A DNA stretch of 64,000 nt from Prevotella sp. oral taxon 299 str. F0039 (lineage in GTDB: Bacteria; Bacteroidota; Bacteroidia; Bacteroidales; Bacteroidaceae). Under the pieces are notes generated by a model. That model was not told the DNA's origin and made no database searches. It saw only the letters and a program-made list of their open reading frames with translations. The translations under genes and the position numbers were made by a program. Positions 38,054-47,775 of the stretch are shown piece by piece (within the stretch, counting starts at the first letter, position 1; every line of letters starts with the position of its first letter). The stretch is from the NCBI RefSeq assembly GCF_000163055.2, contig NC_022111.1:1426001-1490000 (forward strand), given 5' to 3'.

Positions 38054-38170
38054 AATTATTGCCAAGTATTGATCTCACAATAATAAACAGGATGAACATA
38101 TATAAACATCATCTATTATTTTGAGTATGGATTTGGTATTTATGAGAGAAACTATAATAAAAAGGTTATA

Positions 38171-38205
38171 AAAAGAGCGGTCAAACATTGTCTGACCGCT
38201 CTTTT
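38171..38205. terminator. Bidirectional terminator between GH92 and fumarase
   Basis: AAAAGAGCGGTCA (38171-38183) and TGACCGCTCTTTT (38193-38205) are perfect 13-bp arms with a 9-nt loop and A/T tails on both sides. The genes are convergent. Confidence 0.93.
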
Positions 38206-38283
38206 AATTTTCATTAAAGAAGTATATTGTACCTCTTTAATCTTAAATTTGCTTGTTATTGAAACGTGATGTTTCTGCAATTG

Positions 38284-39930
38284 TTATTTTTTACAGTTCA
38301 CTGTACCTGCAGGAAGTTGCTTAAAGAAGTCGTTACCCTTATCGTCTACAAGGATAAATGCAGGGAAATCCTCTACCTCAATCTTCCAAACTGCTTCCAT
38401 TCCAAGCTCTGGATATTCTACACATTCAATGCTCTTGATGCTGTTCATTGATAGAACTGCTGCAGGACCACCTATACTTCCGAGGTAGAAACCACCATTC
38501 TTCTTGCATGCATCGGTAACCATTTGAGTTCTGTTACCCTTTGCAATCATCACCATTGAACCGCCATTTTGTTGGAATAGGTCAACGTATGTATCCATTC
38601 GGTTGGCAGTTGTGGGTCCCATAGAACCGCAAGGAAGACCTTGAGGGGTCTTTGCTGGACCTGCATAAAGCACAGGATGGTTCTTAAAGTAATCGGGTAA
38701 GCCTTCGCCTTTGTCTAATCTTTCTTTCAACTTAGCGTGTGCAATGTCACGAGCTACGATGATAGTACCATTCAAGCTCAAACGAGTTGAAACAGGATAT
38801 TTGGTGAGTTCTTTTCTAATCTCGTCCATAGGAAGGTTCAAGTCGATCTTAACTGAATTGCCTTCGCCTGCATTTCTCAATTCTTCTGGAATGAGGTTGC
38901 TTGGTTGATCGTCGAGTTTTTCAATCCAAATACCGTCTTTGTTGATCTTAGCTTTGATGTTTCTGTCTGCAGAACAGCTCACTCCAAGACCCACAGGACA
39001 TGATGCTCCGTGGCGAGGAAGGCGTACTACACGAATATCATGTGCGAAATATTTACCTCCGAACTGTGCTCCTAAACCAATTTTGTGTGATGCTTCGAGC
39101 AATTCTTGTTCTAATTGCACATCTCTAAAGGCTCTTCCGGTTTCGTCTCCCGTTGTTGGTAGACCGTCATAGAAACGAGTTGAAGCTAGTTTTACAGTTA
39201 AAAGGTTCTTCTCTGCACTAGTTCCTCCAATAACAAATGCGATGTGATAAGGAGGACAAGCAGCGGTTCCAAGAGTCTTCATCTTTTCTAATAGGAAAGG
39301 AACAAGGGTCTCTTTGTTTAGAATTGCTTTGGTTTCTTGGTAGAAATAGGTCTTATTAGCCGATCCACCGCCTTTAACTACGCACAAGAACTTATACTCA
39401 TCGCCCTCAGTTGCTTCGATATCGATTTGCGCTGGTAGGTTACAACGAGTGTTAACTTCATCATACATGTTTAAAGGAGCATTTTGAGAGTAACGCAAGT
39501 TCTCTTCAGTGTAAGTCTTATAAACACCTAATGAAAGAGCTTCTTCATCACAAAAGTCGGTCCAAACACGTTGACCTTTCTCTCCATGTATGATTGCTGT
39601 ACCTGTATCTTGGCAGAAAGGAAGAACGCCTTTGCATGCAACTTCGGCATTACGAAGGAATGTTAGTGCCACATAACGATCGTTATCGCTTGCTTCGGGG
39701 TCTGAAAGTATCTTCGCAACTTGTTCATTATGAGAACGTCTTAATAAGAAATTGACATCTCTGAACGCTGTGTTGGTGAGCTGAGTAAGAGCCTCTTTGC
39801 TAACCTTTAAGATAGTTTTTCCTTCGAATTCGCTTGTTGAAACGCCTTCTTTTGTGAGTAGATAGTACTCTGTTTTGTCTTCCCCTGTTTGGAACATAGG
39901 GGCATACTTAAATTCAGGAGTTGTTGCCAT
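38284..39930 (-). CDS. Class I fumarate hydratase
   Basis: This 548-residue iron-sulfur hydratase resembles FumA/FumB. An N-terminal domain carries [12 protein letters not shown], the middle has [18 protein letters not shown], and [14 protein letters not shown] follows; these supply the 4Fe-4S cysteines. The C-terminal domain has GPTTANRMD and IGGPAAVL. It interconverts fumarate and malate in the reductive arm used by Prevotella to make succinate. The M16 protease gene ends 43 nt upstream, so co-transcription is possible. Confidence 0.94.
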   Translation of the reverse strand: MATTPEFKYAPMFQTGEDKTEYYLLTKEGVSTSEFEGKTILKVSKEALTQLTNTAFRDVNFLLRRSHNEQVAKILSDPEASDNDRYVALTFLRNAEVACKGVLPFCQDTGTAIIHGEKGQRVWTDFCDEEALSLGVYKTYTEENLRYSQNAPLNMYDEVNTRCNLPAQIDIEATEGDEYKFLCVVKGGGSANKTYFYQETKAILNKETLVPFLLEKMKTLGTAACPPYHIAFVIGGTSAEKNLLTVKLASTRFYDGLPTTGDETGRAFRDVQLEQELLEASHKIGLGAQFGGKYFAHDIRVVRLPRHGASCPVGLGVSCSADRNIKAKINKDGIWIEKLDDQPSNLIPEELRNAGEGNSVKIDLNLPMDEIRKELTKYPVSTRLSLNGTIIVARDIAHAKLKERLDKGEGLPDYFKNHPVLYAGPAKTPQGLPCGSMGPTTANRMDTYVDLFQQNGGSMVMIAKGNRTQMVTDACKKNGGFYLGSIGGPAAVLSMNSIKSIECVEYPELGMEAVWKIEVEDFPAFILVDDKGNDFFKQLPAGTVNCKK

Positions 39931-39973
39931 AATGTTTTGTTTGTTATATATTGATTTTCATTTTGTTTGCTCT

Positions 39974-42883
39974 TTAATAGCCAAAGATTTGTTCTGTGGT
40001 CACTCTTTTAATGGGAGCAATCTTCTCAAGGGCTTTAATATCAAGATTCTTTTCATCACCTAATATTATATATAGGTAGGGCTTGTGAGCCATTCGCTTC
40101 TTTTCAAAGTCCACAATGTCTTTTAATTGAATGCTTGGAAGATTTTTATAGACTTGTTGATTGATGTCGTAATCGATGCCAAGTTCCTTTGATTCCAAAT
40201 ATTTAGAGATGATTCCGAATTTCGTAGTGCGTGTTGTTGCAATGCGTTTGTTAAGTGCTTGCTTAGCCAAATCAAATGCAATTTGGGCTTGAGGAATAGT
40301 ATCTATAATGCTATTGAAGGCATTAATGCAATCAATCATCTTGTCATTTTGAGAGATGATGTATGTTTGTGCATATTCAGGAACATCTTTTCTGCTTGGA
40401 GTTACATACGAAGCCGATGCACTATACGCCAAACCTCGGGTCTCACGAAGCTCTTGGAACACTACAGAATTCATGCTTCCGCCAAAGTATTCGTTAAAAA
40501 CTCCGATAAGAGCGCTATTCTCTGGGCTCCATTTCTCATTGTTATTATGATATTGAATCATGTAAATATTCTTTGCATCATAAGGTGCAAGGAGGATAGA
40601 ATTGGTCTTTGTGGGTTGCAATACATAATCGATTCCCTTTGGAGCGTCGGTAAACTTGGTGCCTTTAAACTCTTTGTTTACGGTTGTAATCACCTTGTTT
40701 AGATCGTCAACTCCATAATATAATAAGGTATGACGATAGTTGATGAGTTTCTTTAGCGATTGAATTAAGTCTGAAGGCTTAATTGTTTTCAACTCATTAT
40801 TGCTTAGAATGTTTCTAGAAGCATTGTATTCGCCATACTTTCCGTATGCTGCAAGTGTCTTAAAGTTCACTTGTTGCTCTGCTTTACTATCTTCTCGAGA
40901 CTTAATAGTTAAGTTAACGAATTCCTGATAGGCTTCATTGTCTACCTTAGCGTTGGTTAAAAGGCTCTTTACTAAGGCCAAAGCTTGAGGCATATTCTCG
41001 TTCAAACCATTGATAGTGACGTATGTTTCCTTGTCACCTACATAGATACTATAGTCGCAAGCCAATTCGTAAAAGCGTTGTTTGAGCTGTTCTGCCGACA
41101 TTTTTGTGGTGCCTAAGTAGCTTAAATAGTCTGCAGCTGCGCTCAATTTCTTATCAGCATTGCTTCCAAAAGGATAGCGCAAAGAAAGTGTGAACAAACC
41201 ATTTTCGTTATTCTTTACATACAATACAGGCATATTTTGTGCAGTATTACCTTTTGTAAGGTCCTTATTAAAGTCTACAAACTTAGGCTCTATGGGTTGA
41301 ACTTTAGCGTTAACCACTTGTTGTAAGAACTCACTTTGAGCCTCTCTGTTAAGTGGAATAGGGGTAATGGCAGGCTTTTCGATTTTCACAATACTGCTAT
41401 CTACGCCCTGATTCTTTAGCACTGCCACATATTTCTCATTGAAAAAGCGGTTGGCAAAGGTAACAATTTGATCCTTTGTCATACCTTGTATGCGGTTCAT
41501 CTTTTGTGAAACATCACTCCATTTAGTGCCATTTATAAAGGCATCCATCATCATATCGGTTCGAGAGCGATTGCTTTCGAGCGATTTATAGTATTTGAGT
41601 TTCATGTTATTGATGACCGATGGAAGGAGAGTTGCGGCGAAGTTGCCTTTCTTTAGATTTTCTATTTCGCCCAAAAGCAGTTGCTTCACCTCGTTAAGTG
41701 ATTGTCCTTCCTTGGGCATTCCCTGCATTGCAAAGATGCTATGGTCGGCAAGTCCCATGAAATAAGCACCGCCACCGAGGTACTTCATCTTTTGATCTAG
41801 ATTCAAATCCATTAGTCCTGCCTTTGAATTAGACAAGATTTCAGCCACCACTTCCAAAGTATCTGCTTGGAAAGAACCTGCTTCTTTGGCTCTCCAACCC
41901 ATGAGAATGTTTTCTGCTTCCAATCCAACTACGCTCGTTTCGATATTGTTTTTAAGTGGAGTTAGTTGTGGGTGTTGTGGGAATTCCACTGGTTTAATGG
42001 GCTGATTAGCGTTCCATTCAGAGAAATACTTATCTAAAATGCTCATTACCTCATTGTAATCGAAGTCTCCCGACATGCAAATTGCGGTGTTGTTAGGCAC
42101 ATAGTATTTCTTAAAATAGTTCTTAATATTTACAATTGAAGGGTTCTTTAGGTGCTCTTGTGTACCTATTGTGGTTTGAGTTCCATAGGGGTGATTAGGG
42201 AAAAGCTTACTTAAAAGCATGTCGAATTGCTTTCCTCCGTCGTTACTTAAACCGATGTTATATTCTTCATACACCGCTTCTAGTTCCGTGTGAAAGCCTC
42301 TTATCACCATATTTTGGAAACGATCGGCTTGTATTTTCGCCCAGTTGTCTACCTCATTCGATGGGATATCCTCTACATAGCATGTTACATCGTAGCTAGT
42401 AAATGCGTTAGTGCCATCTGCACCGATAGAAGCCATGAGCTTATCGTATTCATTTGGAATGAAATATTGAGCTGCAATTTGCGACACACTGTCAATTTCT
42501 TGATATGCTTTCTTGCGCTCTTGAGGGTTGGTTAACAAGCGATAGCGTTCGTATCTTTGTTGAATATCATCTAAGTAGGGTTGTTCTTTGATGATATTAG
42601 CAGTTCCGAAACGTTTGGTACCCTTAAACATTAGGTGTTCAAGGTAGTGTGCAAGACCAGTAGTTTCTGCGGGATCGTTCTTACTTCCCGTGCGAACTGC
42701 GATGTAAGTTTGTATTCTTGGCTGGTCTTTATTTACCGAAAGATACACCTTTAGTCCGTTCTTTAGTTCATAGATACGGGTCTTTGTCAAATCGCCCTTA
42801 ACCTCTTTGTAAGTGTATTCCTTTGCAAACACACTGGTAGAGATGATAACAAAGAGTGTAACCAATAAACCTTTCATTCTCAT
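39974..42883 (-). CDS. M16-family zinc metallopeptidase, exported
   Basis: This 969-residue protein has a signal peptide (KGLLVTLFVIISTSVFAK). The inverted zinc motif HYLEH (GLAHYLEHLMFKG, near residue 82) is followed by the downstream Glu in ELEAVYEEYNIG. Two M16 pairs are present, the second without HxxEH and therefore structural, as in pitrilysin-like enzymes. It probably degrades peptides in the periplasm. It lies 56 nt after hflX in the same orientation. Confidence 0.93.
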   Translation of the reverse strand: MRMKGLLVTLFVIISTSVFAKEYTYKEVKGDLTKTRIYELKNGLKVYLSVNKDQPRIQTYIAVRTGSKNDPAETTGLAHYLEHLMFKGTKRFGTANIIKEQPYLDDIQQRYERYRLLTNPQERKKAYQEIDSVSQIAAQYFIPNEYDKLMASIGADGTNAFTSYDVTCYVEDIPSNEVDNWAKIQADRFQNMVIRGFHTELEAVYEEYNIGLSNDGGKQFDMLLSKLFPNHPYGTQTTIGTQEHLKNPSIVNIKNYFKKYYVPNNTAICMSGDFDYNEVMSILDKYFSEWNANQPIKPVEFPQHPQLTPLKNNIETSVVGLEAENILMGWRAKEAGSFQADTLEVVAEILSNSKAGLMDLNLDQKMKYLGGGAYFMGLADHSIFAMQGMPKEGQSLNEVKQLLLGEIENLKKGNFAATLLPSVINNMKLKYYKSLESNRSRTDMMMDAFINGTKWSDVSQKMNRIQGMTKDQIVTFANRFFNEKYVAVLKNQGVDSSIVKIEKPAITPIPLNREAQSEFLQQVVNAKVQPIEPKFVDFNKDLTKGNTAQNMPVLYVKNNENGLFTLSLRYPFGSNADKKLSAAADYLSYLGTTKMSAEQLKQRFYELACDYSIYVGDKETYVTINGLNENMPQALALVKSLLTNAKVDNEAYQEFVNLTIKSREDSKAEQQVNFKTLAAYGKYGEYNASRNILSNNELKTIKPSDLIQSLKKLINYRHTLLYYGVDDLNKVITTVNKEFKGTKFTDAPKGIDYVLQPTKTNSILLAPYDAKNIYMIQYHNNNEKWSPENSALIGVFNEYFGGSMNSVVFQELRETRGLAYSASASYVTPSRKDVPEYAQTYIISQNDKMIDCINAFNSIIDTIPQAQIAFDLAKQALNKRIATTRTTKFGIISKYLESKELGIDYDINQQVYKNLPSIQLKDIVDFEKKRMAHKPYLYIILGDEKNLDIKALEKIAPIKRVTTEQIFGY

Positions 42884-42939
42884 ATATTTTCTATTTTATT
42901 GTTTTCGAAATTGATTTTGTAATGTAATTGCTCAAGAAA

Positions 42940-44190
42940 TCATTCTTCTTCGATGTTGTATAAGAAGTCGTTGTAAGGATATTTTTGCACATGTAGCTGT
43001 TTAACACGAGCATAAAGATCCTCTCTTAGCTTTTTGATGTTGGTATTTTCTTTTGCAGAAATAAAAACACAATCGTCTTTTAGACGTGCCATCCAAGTGC
43101 GTTCCAATTCTTCTAACGATATGTTTTCTTTGCCTTGAGGGGTCAAATCGTCCTCTTCTTTCTCCACCCAGCGATAATTATCGATTTTGTTGAATATCAT
43201 AATTGAGGGCTTATCGGCAGCATCGAGGTCTTTAAGCGTACTTTCCACCACACGAATATGGTCTTCAAATTCAGGATGTGATATGTCTACCACATGTACA
43301 AGCAGGTCGGCTTCACGCACTTCGTCGAGAGTTGACTTGAAAGAATCGACCAAGTCGGTGGGCAATTTACGAATAAATCCAACCGTATCAGCAAGCAAGA
43401 AAGGTAGATTTTCAATGACAACCTTACGCACAGTGGTATCTAATGTTGCGAAAAGTTTATTCTCTGCGAACACTTCACTCTTCGAAAGAAGGTTCATAAG
43501 CGTACTCTTGCCCACGTTGGTGTAGCCCACAAGTGCCACACGAATCATCCTTCCACGATTCTTTCTCTGTGTAACTTTCTGCTTATCAATCTCCACTAAA
43601 CGCTCTTTTAATAGCGAAATGCGTTGCAAAATGATACGTCGGTCCATCTCTAACTGCGTCTCTCCAGGTCCACGAAGACCCACAGAACCTTTTCCACCAC
43701 CGCTTCCTGAGCCTCCACCTTGACGCTCTAAGTGAGTCCAAAGGCGTTGCAAACGAGGCAACATGTAACGATATTGAGCAAGCTCTACTTGTGTTTTAGA
43801 GTTAGCTGTTTGCGCTCTCATAGCGAAAATGTCTAGAATAAGCGATGTTCTATCAAGTATTTTCACTTGCAGCTCATTCTCGATGTTGCGCATTTGTTTA
43901 GGACTTAGCTCGTCATCGAATATCACCATACCGACAGGTCGCTCGGCTTCTTCCTCCGAAACGATATATTCTTTAATCTCTTCTAACTTTCCTTTGCCCA
44001 CATAGGTCACCGAATTAGGACCTTGAACACGTTGGGTAAATCGCTTAACAGTTATTGCTCCTGCTGTATCTGCTAAGAATTCCAACTCGTCGAGATATTC
44101 TTTTGTTTTATTTTCGTCTTGCTCTTTGGTTATTAAGCCAACCAAAACCGCAGTTTCTGCCTTTACTTCTGATATAACAAATTCTTTCAT
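42940..44190 (-). CDS. hflX: GTPase HflX
   Basis: This 416-residue protein has an N-terminal HflX domain (VTYVGKGKLEEIKEYI, then VIFDDELSPKQMRNIE), a Gly-rich linker GGGSGSGGGKGSVGLRGPGETQLE and a GTPase domain with VALVGYTNVGKSTLMN (G1), DTVGFIRKLP (G3) and FNKID (G4). HflX binds the 50S subunit and splits stalled ribosomes. It is first in a possible operon with the M16 protease and fumarase. Confidence 0.95.
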   Translation of the reverse strand: MKEFVISEVKAETAVLVGLITKEQDENKTKEYLDELEFLADTAGAITVKRFTQRVQGPNSVTYVGKGKLEEIKEYIVSEEEAERPVGMVIFDDELSPKQMRNIENELQVKILDRTSLILDIFAMRAQTANSKTQVELAQYRYMLPRLQRLWTHLERQGGGSGSGGGKGSVGLRGPGETQLEMDRRIILQRISLLKERLVEIDKQKVTQRKNRGRMIRVALVGYTNVGKSTLMNLLSKSEVFAENKLFATLDTTVRKVVIENLPFLLADTVGFIRKLPTDLVDSFKSTLDEVREADLLVHVVDISHPEFEDHIRVVESTLKDLDAADKPSIMIFNKIDNYRWVEKEEDDLTPQGKENISLEELERTWMARLKDDCVFISAKENTNIKKLREDLYARVKQLHVQKYPYNDFLYNIEEE

Positions 44191-44218
44191 TCAGCTGCTT
44201 GCTTTATATAATAATGTG

Positions 44219-44226
44219 CAAACTTA
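44219..44226 (-). promoter_or_regulatory. Promoter of hflX
   Basis: On the minus strand TAAGTTTG fits TAnnTTTG, 29 nt before the start codon. Confidence 0.5.
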
Positions 44227-44419
44227 CATATTTTTTTTGAGATAAAACGGTAGTTTTGCCCACTTTAATCGATTTTTATAGAGAGAAGAGAGATAAGAAT
44301 TGATTATTAAATTAGATAATGTTTGCAAAATATCTCGCAAAAATAACCAATGTTAACGAATGGGTGTTGTAAGATAAAGATGGTAAGATGGAGTTTTGAA
44401 AGTATTGAAATAGGAAGAG

Positions 44420-44507
44420 AAAAACATTGCTTTTGGTGTGTAAAAGCAATGCAATTGCAATGTAAAAGCATAGCTATTGTAGGCAAATAACAATGCTTTT
44501 GTAATGG
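44420..44507. repeat. 22-nt-period repeat array g
   Basis: Exact units start at 44420, 44442, 44464 and 44486, with cores AAAAACATTGCTTTT, AAAAGCAATGCAATT, AAAAGCATAGCTATT and AATAACAATGCTTTT. This array lies between divergent promoters (hflX and GH20), so it cannot be a terminator of either gene. Confidence 0.93.
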
Positions 44508-44690
44508 GAAAGAAATAAGAAAGAAAGTTGAAGATGATGAATTGTTTTGCTATAAATAAAAGATTTATAGAGCAATAGGGGGTGAGGGTGGATAAAGAAA
44601 AGAAGGTTTTTAGGATAAAAAGGATGAGCGGAAAGAACGGAAGGAAGATAAAGTGTTATAGTTTTGGCGGTGTGATTTTTAGATAGTATT
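44508..44690. other. Purine-rich noncoding tract next to array g
   Basis: The plus strand is rich in A and G (for example GGGGGTGAGGGTGG and GCGGAAAGAACGGAAGG). It starts with GGGAAAGAAATAAGA at 44506-44520, which matches 13 of 15 bases at the same offset after array e. The remaining 44691-45050 is AT-rich and I see no gene there. Confidence 0.55.
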
Positions 44691-45050
44691 TCTGCTAATA
44701 AAAATAAGTTCTATTCTTTTTGTTTTTGGATTTCTTTCTTGTTTACTTCTGTTAACATTGCTCATTTGCTATTATCTCTTACTTCTTACTTTTCAACCCT
44801 TTGCAAAAATATCATATACAGGGTGTGATTGTTCAATAAAATGAGTGTATAAAGTGGGCTATGGCTTTTGTTGTTTTATTGATTAAAAGCTTTTTATTCT
44901 GGTAGAATAATGCTTGAAATTTATATATAATAATGTAGAAGTATGTTAGACGTTGATTTATGAGAGAAAAAGGATTACTTATTTATGATGATTTTTGTGA
45001 AAAAAGCCATAAAATAGTTGAGGGTTAGGCATTGAATAGAAAAAAAATAG

Positions 45051-45058
45051 TATATTTG
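45051..45058 (+). promoter_or_regulatory. Promoter of the GH20 gene
   Basis: TATATTTG fits TAnnTTTG, 28 nt before the ATG at 45086. Confidence 0.6.
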
Positions 45059-45085
45059 TAAAAATAATAAACAAAACATAAAACT

Positions 45086-46729
45086 ATGACTTTTAAGAAG
45101 CTATTTACACCCTTTTGTCTATTGGCGATGATTCCTTGTCACTCGCTCGCACAAATATTGGTTGCCAACTATAATGTTGTGCCTCAACCACAAGAAATCA
45201 AACAAGTTAAATCGAAGCCATTTATGCTAACAGCAAGCACAACTATTGTTAGTTTAAATGATAGTGAGGAGATGAGACGTAATGCGCAATTCTTGAAAGA
45301 ATATATTGCAGATGCATGTAAATTGAATCTTGCTGTAGATTCAAAGAAGAGCACATCGTCTATCATTCTTGCAATCGATTCAAAAATAAAGAATAGCGAA
45401 GGTTATTCAATTGTAGTGAACTCAAAAGGCATAGTTATTAAAGGTGCAACAGCACAAGGCGTATTCTACGGTGTACAAACATTGCGCAAGTCGTTGACAA
45501 TCACTACAGTTGCAAGCTCAATAGAACTTTCTCCTGTTGTAATCGACGATGCTCCACGCTTTGGTTATCGTGGTATGATGCTCGATTGTGCACGTCACTT
45601 CTTCCCATTAGAATTCGTTAAGCGATACATCGACTTGTTGGCTATGCACAACATGAACGTGTTTCACTGGCATTTAACAGAAGATCAAGGTTGGCGTTTG
45701 GAAATAAAGAAATATCCAGAGCTAACTCAAAAAGGCTCAATTCGTCAAGGAACACAAGTTGGACGCAATGATAGAGTGTTCGATGGAGTTCCTTATGGTG
45801 GTTATTATACACAAGAACAAGCACGTGAGATCGTAGAATATGCACGTCAAAGATACATCACTGTAATTCCAGAATTTGATATTCCAGGTCACACAAAGGC
45901 AGCTCTTGCATGCTATCCAGAATTGGGTTGTACAGGAGGTCCATATCAAGTGGCACGCTCTTGGGGTGTGTTCCAAGATGTATTGTGCTTAGGTAAAGAA
46001 AAAACTTTCACCTTTGTGCAAGATGTTCTCGATGAAATTATGGATATCTTCCCATCAAAAGTGATTCATATTGGTGGTGATGAGTCTCCAACAGTTGCGT
46101 GGGAGCAATGTCCTTTGTGCCAAAAGAAGATGAAAGAAGAAGGCGTTGACGCTAAACATTTTCAAGGTTATTTCACCAACCGCATTGAGAAATACCTCAA
46201 TTCAAAAGGACATAGCATCATGGGTTGGGACGAAATTCTAGAAGGAAAGATTTCAACTACCGCAACAATAATGAGTTGGCGTGGTGCAGAACCAGGTATT
46301 CAGGCAGCGTTAAAGGGTCACGATGTAGTGATGACACCTAACACTCACAACTATTTCGACTATTATCAAGCAGATGATAAAGAAGAAAAGAAATTAGGAT
46401 TGATAGGTGGTTTGTCTACAGTTGAAAACGTTTACAACTATAATCCAACTCCAAGTGTATTGCCTGATAGCGTTAGAAAGCATATTCTTGGTGTCCAAGC
46501 AAACCTCTGGACCGAGTATATTGCAGGCAAAGATATTGCAGAATATCAGATACTTCCACGTATGGCGGCTCTCGCAGAGGTACAATGGACAACTCAACCA
46601 AAGAACTTTGAAGGTTTTAAAGAACGCTTAACACGCTTCGTTTCTTTCTATGATTTGTATAATTACGTTTATGCAACTCATCTATGGAAAGACAAAAAAG
46701 CTAAGCCAGAGTGGTCTTTAACAAAATAA
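45086..46729 (+). CDS. GH20 beta-N-acetylhexosaminidase, exported
   Basis: This 547-residue protein has a signal peptide (LFTPFCLLAMIPCHSLAQ), a GH20b domain and the catalytic barrel: FGYRGMMLDCARHFFP, NVFHWHLTEDQGWRLEIKKYPELT, and the Asp-Glu pair in IHIGGDESPTVAW (about 330). It releases terminal GlcNAc or GalNAc by substrate-assisted catalysis. nagB follows, so the released GlcNAc is likely used as carbon and nitrogen source. Confidence 0.95.
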   Translation: MTFKKLFTPFCLLAMIPCHSLAQILVANYNVVPQPQEIKQVKSKPFMLTASTTIVSLNDSEEMRRNAQFLKEYIADACKLNLAVDSKKSTSSIILAIDSKIKNSEGYSIVVNSKGIVIKGATAQGVFYGVQTLRKSLTITTVASSIELSPVVIDDAPRFGYRGMMLDCARHFFPLEFVKRYIDLLAMHNMNVFHWHLTEDQGWRLEIKKYPELTQKGSIRQGTQVGRNDRVFDGVPYGGYYTQEQAREIVEYARQRYITVIPEFDIPGHTKAALACYPELGCTGGPYQVARSWGVFQDVLCLGKEKTFTFVQDVLDEIMDIFPSKVIHIGGDESPTVAWEQCPLCQKKMKEEGVDAKHFQGYFTNRIEKYLNSKGHSIMGWDEILEGKISTTATIMSWRGAEPGIQAALKGHDVVMTPNTHNYFDYYQADDKEEKKLGLIGGLSTVENVYNYNPTPSVLPDSVRKHILGVQANLWTEYIAGKDIAEYQILPRMAALAEVQWTTQPKNFEGFKERLTRFVSFYDLYNYVYATHLWKDKKAKPEWSLTK

Positions 46730-46776
46730 GAAACAACGAAATGTATAAAGAAATACGTTGAAAAAAGTATAAGAAA

Positions 46777-46820
46777 GGGAGAAAAGAGGTCGAAAAAACA
46801 TAGTAGACAGCTTTTCTCCC
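46777..46820 (+). other. Hairpin after the GH20 gene
   Basis: GGGAGAAAAG (46777-46786) and CTTTTCTCCC (46811-46820) are perfect 10-bp arms with a 24-nt loop, 47 nt after the GH20 stop. There is no T run, so it may be a weak terminator or a transcript-stabilising stem. The rest of 46730-46987 shows nothing else clear. Confidence 0.5.
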
Positions 46821-46987
46821 TTGAACACATCAATTACTAAAGCATTTTAAGTGCAAGATGATATATAAATAGGTGTGTAACAATTAATATACACTTGGGT
46901 ACAATAAAGCCTCAAGATTTGCGTATTTGTTAATGAAATAGAGATCAAATCAATAAATAAAATAATCAATAAAAACATATAAACGAA

Positions 46988-47773
46988 ATGAGATTAATTA
47001 TAGAAAAAGACTATGATGCGCTCTCGAAATGGGCAGCAGAGTATGTAATCAAAAGAATTAACGAATTTAATCCAACACCAGAACACCGCTTTGTATTGGG
47101 ATTACCCACAGGTTCTTCTCCAATAGGAATGTACAAAGAACTTGTAAAAGCGTGCAAAGAAGGACGTGTTTCTTTCAAAAATGTAGTGACATTCAATATG
47201 GATGAGTACTGTGGATTACCAGAATCACATCCCGAAAGCTATCATTCTTTTATGGCAAACAATCTCTTTAATCACATAGATTGCCCCAAAGAGAATATCC
47301 ATATCTTAAATGGTAACGCAGAAAACCTAGATGAAGAATGTGCAAGATACGAAGAAATGATTCGTCAAGCAGGTGGAGTTGATTTGTTCTTAGGTGGTAT
47401 TGGTCCTGATGGACATATCGCATTTAACGAGCCTTGCTCTTCTCTTTCATCAAGAACACGTATTAAAACACTTACAAGTGACACGATAATAGCTAACTCT
47501 CGCTTCTTTGATAACGATGTAAACAAGGTTCCTAAGAATGCTTTAACAGTGGGTGTGGGAACTGTTCTTGATGCTCGTGAAGTGTTGATCCTAGTAAATG
47601 GTCACAATAAAGCACGTGCTTTGCAAGCTGCAGTTGAAGGTCCTGTAACTCAAATGTGGACTATCAGCGCACTACAACTACATCAACATGGTATTATAGT
47701 ATGTGATGAAGCTGCAACAGACGAATTAAAAGTGGGAACTTACAAATACTTTAAAGATATAGAAAGGAAATAA
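46988..47773 (+). CDS. nagB: Glucosamine-6-phosphate deaminase
   Basis: This 261-residue enzyme converts glucosamine 6-phosphate to fructose 6-phosphate and ammonia. It has [13 protein letters not shown] (phosphate loop), FNMDEYCGL with the catalytic Asp72, and [14 protein letters not shown] with Asp141, His143 and Glu148, all at E. coli-like positions. A NagB-like fusion gene starts 2 nt after its stop and is clearly coupled. Confidence 0.96.
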   Translation: MRLIIEKDYDALSKWAAEYVIKRINEFNPTPEHRFVLGLPTGSSPIGMYKELVKACKEGRVSFKNVVTFNMDEYCGLPESHPESYHSFMANNLFNHIDCPKENIHILNGNAENLDEECARYEEMIRQAGGVDLFLGGIGPDGHIAFNEPCSSLSSRTRIKTLTSDTIIANSRFFDNDVNKVPKNALTVGVGTVLDAREVLILVNGHNKARALQAAVEGPVTQMWTISALQLHQHGIIVCDEAATDELKVGTYKYFKDIERK

Positions 47774-47775
47774 TT

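Noticed and set aside
37667..38065. A 132-residue frame antisense to the GH92 3' end
   Set aside because: It is a shadow of conserved GH92 codons with no supporting motif.
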